Positions 43,591 through 56,052 of a DNA stretch of 64,000 nt are shown one piece after another (position 1 is the first letter of the stretch; the number at the start of each line of letters is the position of its first letter). Source of the DNA: Elymus sibiricus. Its lineage: Eukaryota > Streptophyta > Magnoliopsida > Poales > Poaceae. The notes under the pieces are model-generated. The model was not told the origin of the DNA, made no database searches, and saw only the letters and a list, made by a program, of their open reading frames with translations. The stretch spans positions 368,612,720 through 368,676,719 of the forward strand of contig CM077671.1 of the NCBI GenBank assembly GCA_039707655.1, written 5' to 3'. The translations under genes were made by a program, and so were the position numbers.

Positions 43591-46454
43591 TTCTGTAAAA
43601 TTGATGAACGGGAAAATATGTCAGGTAAACTATTATCCTTTCCCTTAATATGCTCAAATATTACTTTATATCCATTCCCAGCTATGGTGTCTTCAAATAA
43701 GACCCATCTTCTGGTCGAGCTTTTCTTACTATTTATTTTATTGTAATATCGGCATATGGCTTCACAATCTGTTCGAACAGTAAATTCTTTAAAACCTAAA
43801 TATAATCTGAATGCATTTATAGCATTTACTACTGCCAATATTTCCCTATCAATATTATTTACTGTCTTTAATTTATAGCTCCCTGAAGCATATCTACATA
43901 TTTTTTCTTCTGCTTTCGGGGAATATTTATTAGGCCTTTGTTTTAATATAGCTCCCCATCCTACCTTAGATGCATCTGTTTCTATTATAAAATATTTATC
44001 TTCTAAAGGCAACTCAAGGGGTTCTAAATTCTTGACTCTTTCCTTTATGGCTTTTACTAATCTTACGTCTTCAGAATTGAAATATTTTTGACCATTCTTT
44101 CTTAGCTTTGCATATAATGGACCAGCTAACTTTGCTAAATTGTCTATATAATTCCTAGCATAATTTACAATTCCTAGGAATTGTTGCAGAACCTTTTTAT
44201 CACTCATATTGTCAGGAAATTCTAATATTTTCTTTGCAATATGATCTTGTAAATATATTTTTCCTTCTCCTATTTCATGACCAAGGAAATTTATTCTTTC
44301 TTTGCATATTTCCATCTTCTTTTTGGATAATATGAGCCCATTTTGTTCTACCTTTCTAAAGAACACTTTGAGATGGGCTATATGCTCTTTATATGATTTG
44401 TAAAATATTAATAGGTCGTCAACGTAGACCAATATAAATGCTTGATTCTCATTGAATATATTTTGCATCTTTCTTTGAAATAATGCGGGAGCATTCTTTA
44501 GTCCCAATGGCATAACTAGCCATTCATAATGACCTTGTGGACAAGTAAATGTTGTCCAAGGAATAGATTCCTCTACCATTTTTACTTGCCAAAATCCTGC
44601 TTTTAAGTCGAATTTAGAGAAATATTTGCTTCCTTGTATTCTATTGATCCATTCCTGCTTATTAGGTATATTATATGCATCATCTATTGTATTATCATTG
44701 AGCCTTTTAAAGTTAATTACCATTCTGGATTTTCTTCTTACTTCTTCAGCATGATTTCTAACTATAAAGGCAGCAGATCGATGAGGACTTCTGCTTTCTC
44801 TGATTGCTTTTAGTTTTAATAATTCTTTTATATGCATTTTAAATTCTTCAATGTCTTTGCGAGTAGCTTCTATTGGTCCTGACTTAATTATATAATCTGG
44901 GTTTATAATATTTATTTTACAAACTATAGAATTCTTATCCCAATGTTTCATTGGTATCTCCCCAATAATTTGTATATTTTCTAACCTTTGCACAATCTTA
45001 TCTATATCTTTTTTGGATTTTATATCTCTATACCAATTTGGAGAAAAAGATTGTAACCCTATACATTCTGTACATGTATTCTCTAAATGATATTCTTCTA
45101 TTGTCTCACTGAGTTCTTCATCTTTGCAAAATTCAAGTGGATCTAAATTTGATCTATATTCATCATCTATATTAGATATTTCTATATTTTGCAAAGCCTT
45201 TCTTTGTTTCCGTACTTCAGATAAATATGGAACATTATCTTGACGCGGGATAAACGTAACCCCATCTTCATGTATAATAGTGGTTTGTAAAGATTGTTGT
45301 AAAAATCTTAACCCTATTATCATATCATCATTTATAACTGACAGATCTCTTATTGTGATTTCATCTATTATATATTTTGTGCCATTTATGTATGCTTCTA
45401 TATTATATGCCAACTGATTATGAATTTTCTTTATTCCTGACATATCGGTAGATACTTCGGCTTTATTATCATCTATAGTTTTGACTATATCGGGACATCT
45501 CATAAAGTATTTATCATGGATAATGTTCTTTGTGCAGCCAGTATCTAAAAGTGCCAAGATTTTATAAGAAATATTTGATGTTAAATTTATTCTAACTGGA
45601 ATTCTTATTCCTAACACTTCTTTAAATGGCAATCGCACTATATATTTGTTTCCAAAACTAGTTATAGCATCTTTTAATTGTATTAACTTAAATCCTTTTT
45701 TATCTCTAACTGTTACCATTTGTTCTTTCATTTCCGTGCTTCCAGTAACAATACTAACCTGTTCTTCATTATCTTCTAACTTATCTTTTAGTTTTTGTTC
45801 TTTATTATCCTTTAGCTTATCTTTTAATATTTCTAGCTCTGCTTCCAAAATATTTATCCTATTTTCTAGATTTCTAACCCTACTAGATAATACTCTATCT
45901 TCTGGTTCAAATTCTATTTCTTGTCTCCATATTTGATTTTTGGCTTTTAGACAGGAGGCACAAGCTTGTCTTTGACATAGGCTACATGTGGACCTATTAT
46001 CTTGGCTTGGATAATATATACAAAAAGCACATTTGATATTATAATCACCTTTCCCTTGAATCCAATCATGCTCACAATCTACCTGATTCATCATTTCTAT
46101 TTTTAAACCTTCCTTCTCTTTTTCCTTTTTATGACTTTCTAGTTGAGAGCTACTAATGGCTGACTCTTTCTTGTTTTTTAATCCTTTTAATCTAGCAATT
46201 TCTCTAATGAAAAATAATTCTCTTTCTCTTATTTTAGGCCAATCTGTTGTCATGGAATGACTATATTCCCATTCTATATGTTTTAGTTTATTTCCGCAAT
46301 AAATTATTTCATTATCTAAATTAGCCTTTTCTACGTATTCAATTACACCTTTATTCTTGTCATTGCTACTTTCTGTTTCTGACATGAAAGATTATGCGTC
46401 TAATTCTTCAACTATTTCTTGTACTTTGTTTAACGCTTGGCTATATTCACTCAT
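43587..46454 (-). pseudogene. viral type B polyprotein: protease, RT, RNase H (copy 4; one early stop)
   Basis: The ORF2-type ATG is at 46454-46452. A TAA at 46392-46394 lies 20 codons in. From the next ATG (46385) 932 residues are open. Positions in that frame: Cys-rich C119-C122-C134-C137-C142-C145; coiled coil about 165-208; protease DTG 281-283; RT about 500-720 with YVDD at 654-657; RNase H with D804, E848, D873 and D922. There is no 30K-type movement protein, coat-protein core or CCHC knuckle. It would mature proteins and copy the genome but could not encapsidate alone. The catalytic boxes are all present by eye; activity is unknown. Confidence 0.88.
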
Positions 46455-46458
46455 ATAA

Positions 46459-46932
46459 CTATGAGAGTATAAGAGTTTTTACCTCTTGTACTAACCTTTT
46501 TATTTCAGGAATATCTTGACTTGGTTCAGGGCGTGACGACGAGTTTTTTCCTTTACTTAGGTAACGGCCTATTGTCAACACTTCTTCTTTAATATAGTCG
46601 TTATTCTTGCAAATTATATTCTGTCTTGTTTTTGCTTCTTCAAGCTTATGCAGAATGATGTCTATTTTGCTATTTAACCCGAAGCACTTGTCTGCGAGTT
46701 TTTGATATTCTTTGAATATGCTTTCAAATTTTTGGTCAAGTATATCTTGCCTTTTTCCCCAAGATATGTAAAAATTATATATCAAATCGACCACAATATT
46801 TAGCTGGCTATGCGGTGTATGCCAAATATGCTCCTCAGAGGGATTTATTCTGCACCTTATATTAATATTCTCTTTAGTATTAATTACCTTACCTGTACTA
46901 ACTTCTAAATTTAAATACCTTAATCTTTCAAT
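46459..46932 (-). CDS. viral ORF1, AUG-less (copy 4)
   Basis: Complete ORF1 with the in-frame ATT at 46932-46930, same length as copy 3. The stop is 4 nt before the polyprotein ATG. Confidence 0.65.
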   Translation of the reverse strand: MERLRYLNLEVSTGKVINTKENINIRCRINPSEEHIWHTPHSQLNIVVDLIYNFYISWGKRQDILDQKFESIFKEYQKLADKCFGLNSKIDIILHKLEEAKTRQNIICKNNDYIKEEVLTIGRYLSKGKNSSSRPEPSQDIPEIKRLVQEVKTLILS

Positions 46933-46947
46933 GATTAAATTCTGGAC

Positions 46948-46956
46948 CTGATACCA
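46948..46956 (-). other. viral primer-binding site (copy 4)
   Basis: TGGTATCAG on the minus strand at the junction of the copy 5 leader and copy 4 ORF1. Confidence 0.6.
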
Positions 46957-47842
46957 ACTATACAAAATAATATTAGCGTTATATATCAGTATACGCGGAC
47001 AATATATATGCGGTGTATATATTTCGATCGCTAAACGCGGTCCTTATTATCGTATGCGGTTATTAAATGCTAATTTCAGTTTACTGTTCACCACGGTGTA
47101 GCAAACACTGTTCACTATTTGCTTTACTATTTAGCACTTTTTGCTTTACTATTCGGTACTATTTGCTTTACTATTCGTGACTATGCTAATGATATGCGCG
47201 TGTCTGGTTAATTATTCGTTTACTATTCGTGATTATTTCAAATGTTAATTACAACTTTTTACTTATATGCTGGATTTATTCAGCTCTTCCGACGGTGCGC
47301 GCAGTGGTGTAATATTCCTACTCGGTACTCACCATATTTATCATTATGTTGCATCAGATGTAGCTAATTACGTTCACTTGAAGGTTTTAATTGCAAACTT
47401 ATGGGTTAAATTCTTATCGTCTTCCCAGGCAGTTCCACCCGAAGGGAACACTTCTCTACGGCAACCAGGTTCTCATTCAACGCCAACTCTGGGCTACACA
47501 GAGAACAAACACGCAGAGGTATCTCCTATAGGATCCCTAGCATAAGAACTACTCCCATAAATTCATAAGTAAAAATATCAAGTGAAACCAAGGAACTACA
47601 TCATTTCAACAACATAATTTACATACGGTTTTCCCTTTCGGGAAACCCCGAAGGGATTACACACAACCTAGGAAATTACCTTACAAATCCTGGCGATCTC
47701 AGCGCCTTCTTGGCTATACTACTATAGTGGTGGTGGTGGTGGCTAAACTAAGTGGAGAGTAGCTTAGCGCTCTGGCTCTCGCTCGCTGCTTCGCTTCGCT
47801 CTGTCTTCTTCGCCGTGTGTTCTTCACCGTGTCTGCGTCTCC

Positions 47843-47849
47843 TTTTATA
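47843..47849 (-). promoter_or_regulatory. viral TATA box (copy 5)
   Basis: TATAAAA on the minus strand. The leader (46970-47842) leads into copy 4 ORF1, so this would be the promoter for copy 4. Confidence 0.8.
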
Positions 47850-48351
47850 GGCGAGAGACGGCTGCGAGAGAGAGACAGAGAGAGACGGCTGCGAGGGAAG
47901 CACCGGATAAGCTTCACCTCCTCATTTTATTATGCCGTAGCTTCATGAGCTGGCTGCTAGACCGTCGACGTGTACTCCTTCTCGAGTTATCGCTGCTTGG
48001 AGACATTCGAGGGAGTGCCCGACAGGTAGATTCTTTCGCTGCCTCTGGGCTTTCACGCGAAAAGCTTTCTGAAAAGCTTCACGTGGGCTTGTCCCATGGC
48101 GAATATCTTGCTGGCATCTTCGAGAGCATGGAACATCTCACAGAAACCCGCCAAACGCTTACTCATATAATTGGTGCCACAGCAGGCTAGATTTTTGCTT
48201 GTTATTGCATGCGTTTTTTTTTTCCAGGGGGGGTCTTCCCCGCCAACATAATTGATATACCATATCAATATTCATATTAGCGTATCATTATTCGGGGAGG
48301 TCCACCGTGCCCGAAAAATTGATAGCAATATCAATTCAGGTATATGGCCTA

Positions 48352-49212
48352 TTAATCAATAGGCTGTCCATGCCCCGCGATGTCTAACATAGGATCATCG
48401 TCGGACAAATTGAAATTATATTTATTATCACACTCTTTCTTTATTTCTTCAAATTTCTCATCCATCTCAATCTTCAATTCATTCGATATTTCTTCCTTTA
48501 ATTCTTTCTTCAATATTTTTGACAATTCTTCAAATCTTTTGTCAATTTCTTGATCTATATATTCTTTGTCTAAAGGGTCTACTCCCTTTAGCAGGCATTC
48601 TTGATATGACTGATATTTTGGTGATCCTTCTTTTATTGGAGTTTTTGAGCTCGAAGCTTCTCTTTTTGAGGGAACTGTTGTTGCGGGTATATTTTTATCT
48701 ATGCCCCTTAGTTTTTCAATATATTCCCTGGCTTCGGGATCAATATAGTATTTTTCTCCTATTACTTTCTTTGCCCATTTCAAGGCATCATTGATATTAT
48801 CATATTTTTTCCATGATAAATCTTTGCCTTGGCTTTTTGCTGCAAACTTCTCTATTTGAATATCTTCCCAATGCATATATATTCCAGGTTTATTTCCATT
48901 AAACAATATATATAGAGATTCCTCTTTTTCTATTTTTGGTGGGTTTGGGTTATTTTTGTTCAACGTATTGAACATATGGAAATATTCTGCAAGACTATTC
49001 AGATTAGATAGCATATATCCTTTTTCTTCCCTTTTTACCGCATATTGAAACCAAATATTATCCAATATACATCTTTGGACTTCATCAAGACGGATATGGC
49101 TCTTTGGCTTGAAATTGAATGTATTTGGAGAGAATATCTTTAATTTATTCTCCTCTCCGAATATGAAACATTCATTTCCGCCTGCGAGAGTCCCTTTCGC
49201 TATTCCCTTCAT
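48352..49212 (-). CDS. viral ORF4, viroplasmin-like (copy 5)
   Basis: 286 residues, intact; a few substitutions relative to copy 4. Same ATGA overlap with the polyprotein. Confidence 0.75.
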   Translation of the reverse strand: MKGIAKGTLAGGNECFIFGEENKLKIFSPNTFNFKPKSHIRLDEVQRCILDNIWFQYAVKREEKGYMLSNLNSLAEYFHMFNTLNKNNPNPPKIEKEESLYILFNGNKPGIYMHWEDIQIEKFAAKSQGKDLSWKKYDNINDALKWAKKVIGEKYYIDPEAREYIEKLRGIDKNIPATTVPSKREASSSKTPIKEGSPKYQSYQECLLKGVDPLDKEYIDQEIDKRFEELSKILKKELKEEISNELKIEMDEKFEEIKKECDNKYNFNLSDDDPMLDIAGHGQPID

Positions 49213-52014
49213 TTCTGTAAAATTGATGAACGGGAAAATATGTTAGGTAAACTATTATCTTTTCCCTTAATATGCTCAAATATTACTTTATATCCATTCC
49301 CAGCTATGGTGTCTTCAAATAAGACCCGTCTTCTGGTCGAGCTTTTCTTACTATTTATTTTATTGTAATATCGGCATATGGCTTCACAATCTGTTCGAAC
49401 AGTAAATTCTTTAAAACCTAAATATAATCTGAATGCATTTATAGCATTTACTACTGCCAATATTTCCCTATCAATATTATTTACTGTCTTTAATTTATAG
49501 CTCCCTGAAGCATATCTACATATTCTTTCTTCTGCTTTCGGGGAATATTTATTAGGCCTTTGTTTTAATATAGCTCCCCATCCTACCTTAGATGCATCTG
49601 TTTCTATTATAAAATATTTATCTTCTAAAGGCAACTCAAGGGGTTCTAAATTCTTGACTCTTTCCTTTATGGCTTTTACTAATCTTACGTCTTCAGAATT
49701 GAAATATTTTTGACCATTCTTTCTTAGCTTTGCATATAATGGACCAGCTAACTTTGCTAAATTGTCTATATAATTCCTAGCATAATTTACAATTCCTAGG
49801 AATTGTTGCAGAACCTTTTTATCACTCATATTGTCAGGAAATTCTAATATTTTCTTTGTAATATGATCTTGTAAATATATTTTTCCTTCTCCTATTTCAT
49901 GACCAAGGAAATTTATTCTTTCTTTGCATATTTCCATCTTCTTTTTGGATAATATGAGCCCATTTTGTTCTACCTTTCTAAAGAACACTTCGAGATGGGC
50001 TATATGCTCTTTATATGATTTGGAAAATATTAATAGGTCGTCAACGTAGACCAATATAAATGCTTGATTCTCATTGAATATATTTTGCATCTTTCTTTGA
50101 AATAATGCGGGAGCATTCTTTAGTCCCAATGGCATAACTAGCCATTCATAATGGCCTTGTGGACAAGTAAATGCTGTCCAAGGAATAGATTCCTCTGCCA
50201 TTTTTACTTGCCAAAATCCTGCTTTTAAGTCGAATTTAGAGAAATATTTGCTTCCTTGTATTCTATTGATCCATTCCTGCTTATTAGGTATATTATATGC
50301 ATCATCTATTGTATTATCATTGAGCCTTTTAAAGTTAATTACCATTCTGGATTTTCCTCTTACTTCTTCAGCATGATTTCTAACTATAAAGGCAGCAGAT
50401 CGATGAGGACTTCTGCTTTCTCTGATTGCTTTTAGTTTTAATAATTCTTCTATATGCATTTTAAATTCTTCAATGTCTTTGGGAGTAGCTTCTATTGGTC
50501 CTGACTTAATTATATAATCTGGGTTTATAATATTTATTTTACAAACTATAGAATTCTTATCCCAATGTTTCATTGGTATCTCCCCAATAATTTGTATATT
50601 TTCTAACCTTTGCACAATCTTATCTATATCTTTTTTGGATTTTATATCTCTATACCAATTTGGAGAAAAAGATTGTAACCCTATACATTCTGTACATGTA
50701 TTCTCTAAATGATATTCTTCTATTGTCTCACTGAGTTCTTCATCTTTGCAAAATTCAAGTGGATCTAAATTTGATCTATATTCATCATCTATATTAGATA
50801 TTTCTATATTTTGCAAAGCCTTTCTTTGTTTCCGTACTTTAGATAAATATGGAACATTATCTTGACGCGGGATAAACGTAACCCCATCTTCATGTATAAT
50901 AGTGGTTTGTAAAGATTGTTGTAAAAATCTTAACCCTATTATCATATCATCATTTATAACTGACAGATCTCTTATTGTGATTTCATCTATTATATATTTT
51001 GTGCCATTTATGTATGCTTCTATATTATATGCCAACTGATTATGAATTTTCTTTATTCCTGACATATCGGTAGATACTTCGGCTTTATTATCATCTATAG
51101 TTTTGACTATATCGGGACATCTCGTAAAGTATTTATCATGGATAATGTTCTTTGTGCAGCCAGTATCTAAAAGTGCCAAGATTTTATAAGAAATATTTGA
51201 TGTTCAATTTATTCTAACTGGAATTCTTATTCCTAACACTTCTTTAAATGGAAATCGCACTATATATTTGTTTCCAAAACTAGTTATAGCATCTTTTAAT
51301 TGTATTAACTTATCTCCTTTTTTATCTCTAACTGTTACCATTTGTTCTTTCATTTCCGTGCTTCTAGTAACAATACTAACCTGTTCTTCATTATCTTCTA
51401 ACTTATCTTTTAGTTTTTGTTCTTTATTATCCTTTAGCTTATCTTTTAATATTTCTAGCTCTGCTTCCAAAATATTTATCCTATTTTCTAGATTTCTAAC
51501 CCTACTAGATAATACTCTATCTTCTGGTTCAAATTCTATTTCTTGTCTCCATATTTGATTTTTGGCTTGGATAATATATACAAAAAGCACATTTGATATT
51601 ATAATCACCTTTCCCTTGAATCCAATCATGCTCACAATCTACCTGATTCATCATTTCTATTTTTAAACCTTCCTTCTCTTTTTCCTTTTTATGACTTTCT
51701 AGTTGAGAGCTACTAATGACTGACTCTTTCTTGTTTTTTAATCCTTTTAATCTAGCAATTTCTCTAATGAAAAATAATTCTCTTTCTCTTATTTTAGGCC
51801 AATCTGTTGTCATGGAATGACTATATTCCCATTCTATATGTTTTAGTTTATTTCCCCAATAAATTATTTCATTATCTAAATTAGCCTTTTCTACGTATTC
51901 AATTACACCTTTATTCTTGTCATTGCTACTTTCTGTTTCTGACATGAAAGATTCTGCGTCTAATTCTTCAACTATTTCTTGTACTTTGTTTAACGCTTGG
52001 CTATATTCACTCAT
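49209..52014 (-). pseudogene. viral type B polyprotein (copy 5; deletion, frameshift, stop)
   Basis: ATG at 52014-52012. A 62-bp deletion at about 51566-51575 removes most of the Cys-rich motif and shifts the frame; the joint carries TTGGCTT, which flanks the lost piece in copy 4. A TGA at 51204-51206 stops the next segment before the protease. From 51179 to 49209 protease, RT (YVDD) and RNase H are one open frame of 656 residues. Confidence 0.85.
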
Positions 52015-52074
52015 ATAACTATGAGAGTATAAGAGTTTTTACCTCTTGTACTAACCTTTTTATTTCAGGAATAT

Positions 52075-52493
52075 CTTGAATTGGTTCAGGGCGTGACGAC
52101 GAGTTTTTTTCATTTACTTAGGTAACGGCCTATTGTCAACACTTCTTCTTTAATATAGTCGTTATTCTTGCAAATTATATTCTGTCTTGTTTTTGCTTCT
52201 TCAAGCTTATGCAGAATGATGTCTATTTTGCTATTTAACCCGAAGCACTTGTCTGCGAGTTTTTGATATTCTTTGAATATGCTTTCAAATTTTTGGTCAA
52301 GTATATCTTGCCTTTTTCCCCAAGATATGTAAAAATTATATATCAAATCGACCACAATATTTAGATGGCTATGCGGTGTATGCCAAATATGCTCCTCAGA
52401 TGGATTTATTCTGCACCTTATATTAATATTCTCTTTAGTATTAATTAGCTTACCTGTACTAACTTCTAAATTTAAATACCTTAATCTTTCAAT
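52075..52493 (-). pseudogene. viral ORF1 (copy 5; early stop)
   Basis: Begins at the ATT near 52493. An altered run near 52110 introduces a TGA at 52110-52112 and a new ATG, so the C-terminal about 30 residues are lost. Confidence 0.6.
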
Positions 52494-52702
52494 GATTAAA
52501 TTCTGGACCTGATACCAACTATACAAAATAATATTAGCATTGTATATCAGTGTACGCGGACAATATATATGCGGTGTATATATTTCGATCGCTAAACGCG
52601 TTTAGCGATCGAAATATATACACCGCATATATATTGTCCGCGTACACTGATATACAACGCTATATTTATTTGTATAGTTGGTATCAGGGCCAGGATTTAA
52701 TC

Positions 52703-53178
52703 ATTGAAAGATTAAGGTATTTAAATTTAGAAGTTAGTACAGGTAAGGTAATTAATACTAAAGAGAATATTAATATAAGGTGCAGAATAAATCCCTCTGA
52801 GGAGCATATTTGGCATACACCGCATAGCCAGCTAAATATTGTGGTCGATTTGATATATATAATTTTTACATATCTTGGGGAAAAAGGCAAGATATACTTG
52901 ACCAAAAAATTGAAAGCATATTCAAAGAATATCAAAAACTCGCAGACAAGTGCTTCGGGTTAAATAGCAAAATAAAGATCATTCTGCATAAGCTTGAAGA
53001 AGCAAAAACAAGACAGAATATAATTTGCAAGTATAACGACTATATTAAAGAAGAAGTGTTGACAATAGGCCGTTACCTAAGTAAAGGAAAAAACTCGTCG
53101 TCACGCCCTGAACCAAGTCAAGATATTCTTGAAATAAAAAGGTTAGTACAAGAGGTAAAAACTCTTATACTCTCATAG
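52703..53178 (+). pseudogene. viral ORF1 (copy 6; 2-bp insertion)
   Basis: ORF1 from the ATT at 52703. An extra TA in the GATATATATAATTT stretch near 52855 shifts the frame, so the second half is out of frame. Confidence 0.65.
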
Positions 53179-53182
53179 TTAT

Positions 53183-56052
53183 ATCAGTGAATATAGCTAA
53201 GCGTTAAACAAAGTACAAGAAATAGTTGAAGAATTAGACGCAGAATCTTTCATGTCAGAAACAGAAAGTAGCAATGACAAGAATAAAGGTGTAATTGAAT
53301 ACATAGAAAAGGCTAATTTAGATAATGAAATAATTTATTGGGGAAATAAACTAAAACATATAGAATGGGAATATAGTCATTCCATGACAACAGATTGGCC
53401 TAAAATAAGAGAAAGAGAATTATTTTTCATTAGAGAAATTGCTAGATTAAAAGGATTAAAAAATAAGAAAGAGTCAGCCATTAGTAGCTCTCAACTAGAA
53501 AGTCATAAAAAGGAAAAAGAGAAGGAAGGTTTAAAAATAGAAATGATGAATCAGGTAGATTGTGAGCATGATTGGATTCAAGGGAAAGGTGATTATAATA
53601 TCAAATGTGCTTTTTGTATATACTATCCAAGCCAAGATAATAGGTCCACATGTAGCCTAGGTCAAAGACAAGCTTGTGCCTCCTGTCTAAAAGCCAAAAA
53701 TCAAATATGGAGACAAGAAATAGAATTTGAACCAGAAGATAGAGTATTATCTAGTAGGGTTAGAAATCTAGAAAATAGGATAAATATTTTGGAAGCAGAG
53801 CTAGAAATATTAAAAGATAAGCTAAAGGATAATAAAGAACAAAAACTAAAAGATAAGTTAGAAGATAATGAAGAATAGGTAAGTATTGTTACTGGAAGCA
53901 CGGAAATGAAAGAAGAAATGGTAACAGTTAGAGATAAAAAAGGAGATAAGTTAATACAATTAAAAGATGCTATAACTAGTTTTGGAAACAAATATATAGT
54001 GCGATTGCCATTTAAAGAAGTGTTAGGAATAAGAATTCCAGTTAGAATAAATTTAACATCAAATATTTCTTATAAAATCTTGGCACTTTTAGATACTGGC
54101 TGCACAAAGAACATTATCCATGATAAATACTTTATGAGATTTCCCGATATAGTCAAAACTATAGATGATAATAAAGCCGAAGTATCTACCGATATGTCAG
54201 GAATAAAGAAAATTCATAATCAGTTGGCATATAATATAGAAGCATACATAAATGGCACAAAATATATAATAGATGAAATCACAATAAGAGATCTGTCAGT
54301 TATAAATGATGATATGATAATAGGGTTAAGATTTTTACAACAATCTTTACAAACCACTATTATACATGAAGATGGGGTTACGTTTATCCCGCGTCAAGAT
54401 AATGTTCCATATTTATCTGAAGTACGGAAACAAAGAAAGGCTTTGCAAAATATAGAAATATCTAATATAGATGATGAATATAGATCAAATTTAGATCCAC
54501 TTGAATTTTGCAAAGATGAAGAACTCAGTGAGACAATAGAAGAATTACATTTAGAGAATACATGTACAGAATGTATAGGATTACAATCTTTTTCTCCAAA
54601 TTGGTATAGAGATATAAAATCCAAAAAAGATATAGATAAGATTGTGCAAAGGTTAGAAAATATACAAATTATTGGGGAGATACCAATGAAACATTGGGAT
54701 AAGAATTCTATAGTTTGTAAAATAAATATTATAAACCCAGATTATATAATTAAGTCAGGACCAATAGAAGCTACTCCCAAAGACATTGAAGAATTTAAAA
54801 TGCATATAGAAGAATTATTAAAACTAAAAGCAATCAGAGAAAGCAGAAGTCCTCATCGATCTGCTGCCTTTATAGTTAGAAATCATGCTGAAGAAGTAAG
54901 AGGAAAATCCAGAATGGTAATTAACTTTAAAAGGCTCAATGATAATACAATAGATGATGCATATAATATACCTAATAAGCAGGAATGGATCAATAGAATA
55001 CAAGGAAGCAAATATTTCTCTAAATTCGACTTAAAAGCAGGATTTTGGCAAGTAAAAATGGTAGAGGAATCTATTCCTTGGACAGCATTTACTTGTCCAC
55101 AAGGTCATTATGAATGGCTAGTTATGCCATTGGGACTAAAGAATGCTCCCGCATTATTTCAAAGAAAGATGCAAAATATATTCAATGAGAATCAAGCATT
55201 TATATTGGTCTACGTTGACGACCTATTAATATTTTCCAAATCATATAAAGAGCATATAGCCCATCTCGAAGTGTTCTTTAGAAAGGTAGAACAAAATGGG
55301 CTCATATTATCCAAAAAGAAGATGGAAATATGCAAAGAAAGAATAAATTTCCTTGGTCATGAAATAGGAGAAGGAAAAATATATTTACAAGATCATATTG
55401 CAAAGAAAATATTAGAATTTCCTGACAATATGAGTGATAAAAAGGTTCTGCAACAATTCCTAGGAATTGTAAATTATGCTAGGAATTATATAGACAATTT
55501 AGCAAAGTTAGCTGGTCCATTATATGCAAAGCTAAGAAAGAATGGTCAAAAATATTTCAATTCTGAAGACATAAGATTAGTAAAAGCCATAAAGGAAAGA
55601 GTCAAGAATTTAGAACCCCTTGAGTTGCCTTTAGAAGATAAATATTTTATAATAGAAACAGATGCAACTAAGGTAGGATGGGGAGCTATATTAAAACAAA
55701 GACCTAATAAATATTCCCCGAATGCAGAAGAAAAAAAATATGCAGATATGCTTCAAGAAGCTATAAATTAAAGACAGTAAATAATATTGATAGGGAAATA
55801 TTGGCAGTAGTAAATGCTATAAATGCATTCAGATTATATTTAGGTTTTAAAGAATTTACTGTTCGAACAGATTGTGAAGCCATATGCCGATATTACAATA
55901 AAATAAATAGTAAGAAAAGCTCGACCAGAAGATGGGTCTTATTTGAAGACACCATAGCTGGGAATGGATATAAAGTAATATTTGAGCATATTAAGGGAAA
56001 GGATAATAGTTTACCTGACATATTTTCCCGTTCATCAATTTTACAGAAATGA
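53183..56052 (+). pseudogene. viral type B polyprotein (copy 6; start lost, stop, frameshift)
   Basis: The codon at the ORF2-type start is ATC (53183-53185) where other copies have ATG. A TAG at 53876-53878 follows the coiled coil, and an A-run expansion near 55730-55738 shifts the frame inside RNase H. Between these, 53906-55771 encodes protease (LLDTGCTKN) and RT (YVDD). The RNase H end is at 55801-56052. Confidence 0.85.
56027..56046 (+). promoter_or_regulatory. splice acceptor candidate before ORF4 (copy 6)
   Basis: CCCGTTCATCAATTTTACAG, pyrimidine-rich, ends 2 nt before the ORF4 ATG. It pairs with the leader donor at 57557-57568 in type; on a circular genome the leader is 5' of it. RTBV makes its ORF4 mRNA by such splicing. 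Confidence 0.5.

Larger units (their letters stand above)
41311..46969 (-). other. endogenous RTBV-like virus copy 4 (type B, complete unit)
   Basis: Reads right to left: primer site (46948-46956), ORF1, polyprotein, ORF4, intergenic promoter, TATA (42224-42230), leader, ending in a truncated primer site at about 41313. It is the left unit of a head-to-tail dimer with copy 5. TATA-to-TATA spacing is 5619 bp and PBS-to-PBS spacing is 5561 bp, so the unit is about 5.6 kb. It is the best-preserved copy. Confidence 0.9.
46970..52600 (-). other. endogenous RTBV-like virus copy 5 (type B, complete unit)
   Basis: Right unit of the minus-strand dimer. It begins with the last about 90 nt of leader at the inverted-repeat centre (about 52598), then primer site (52509-52517), ORF1, polyprotein, ORF4, promoter and leader running straight into copy 4. 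Confidence 0.9.

Noticed and set aside
45646..45936. 96-aa Ser/Leu/Phe-rich frame (MFPKLVIASF...) seen in four copies
   Set aside because: Mirror of the Lys/Glu-rich coiled coil of the type B polyprotein; hydrophobic by complement only.
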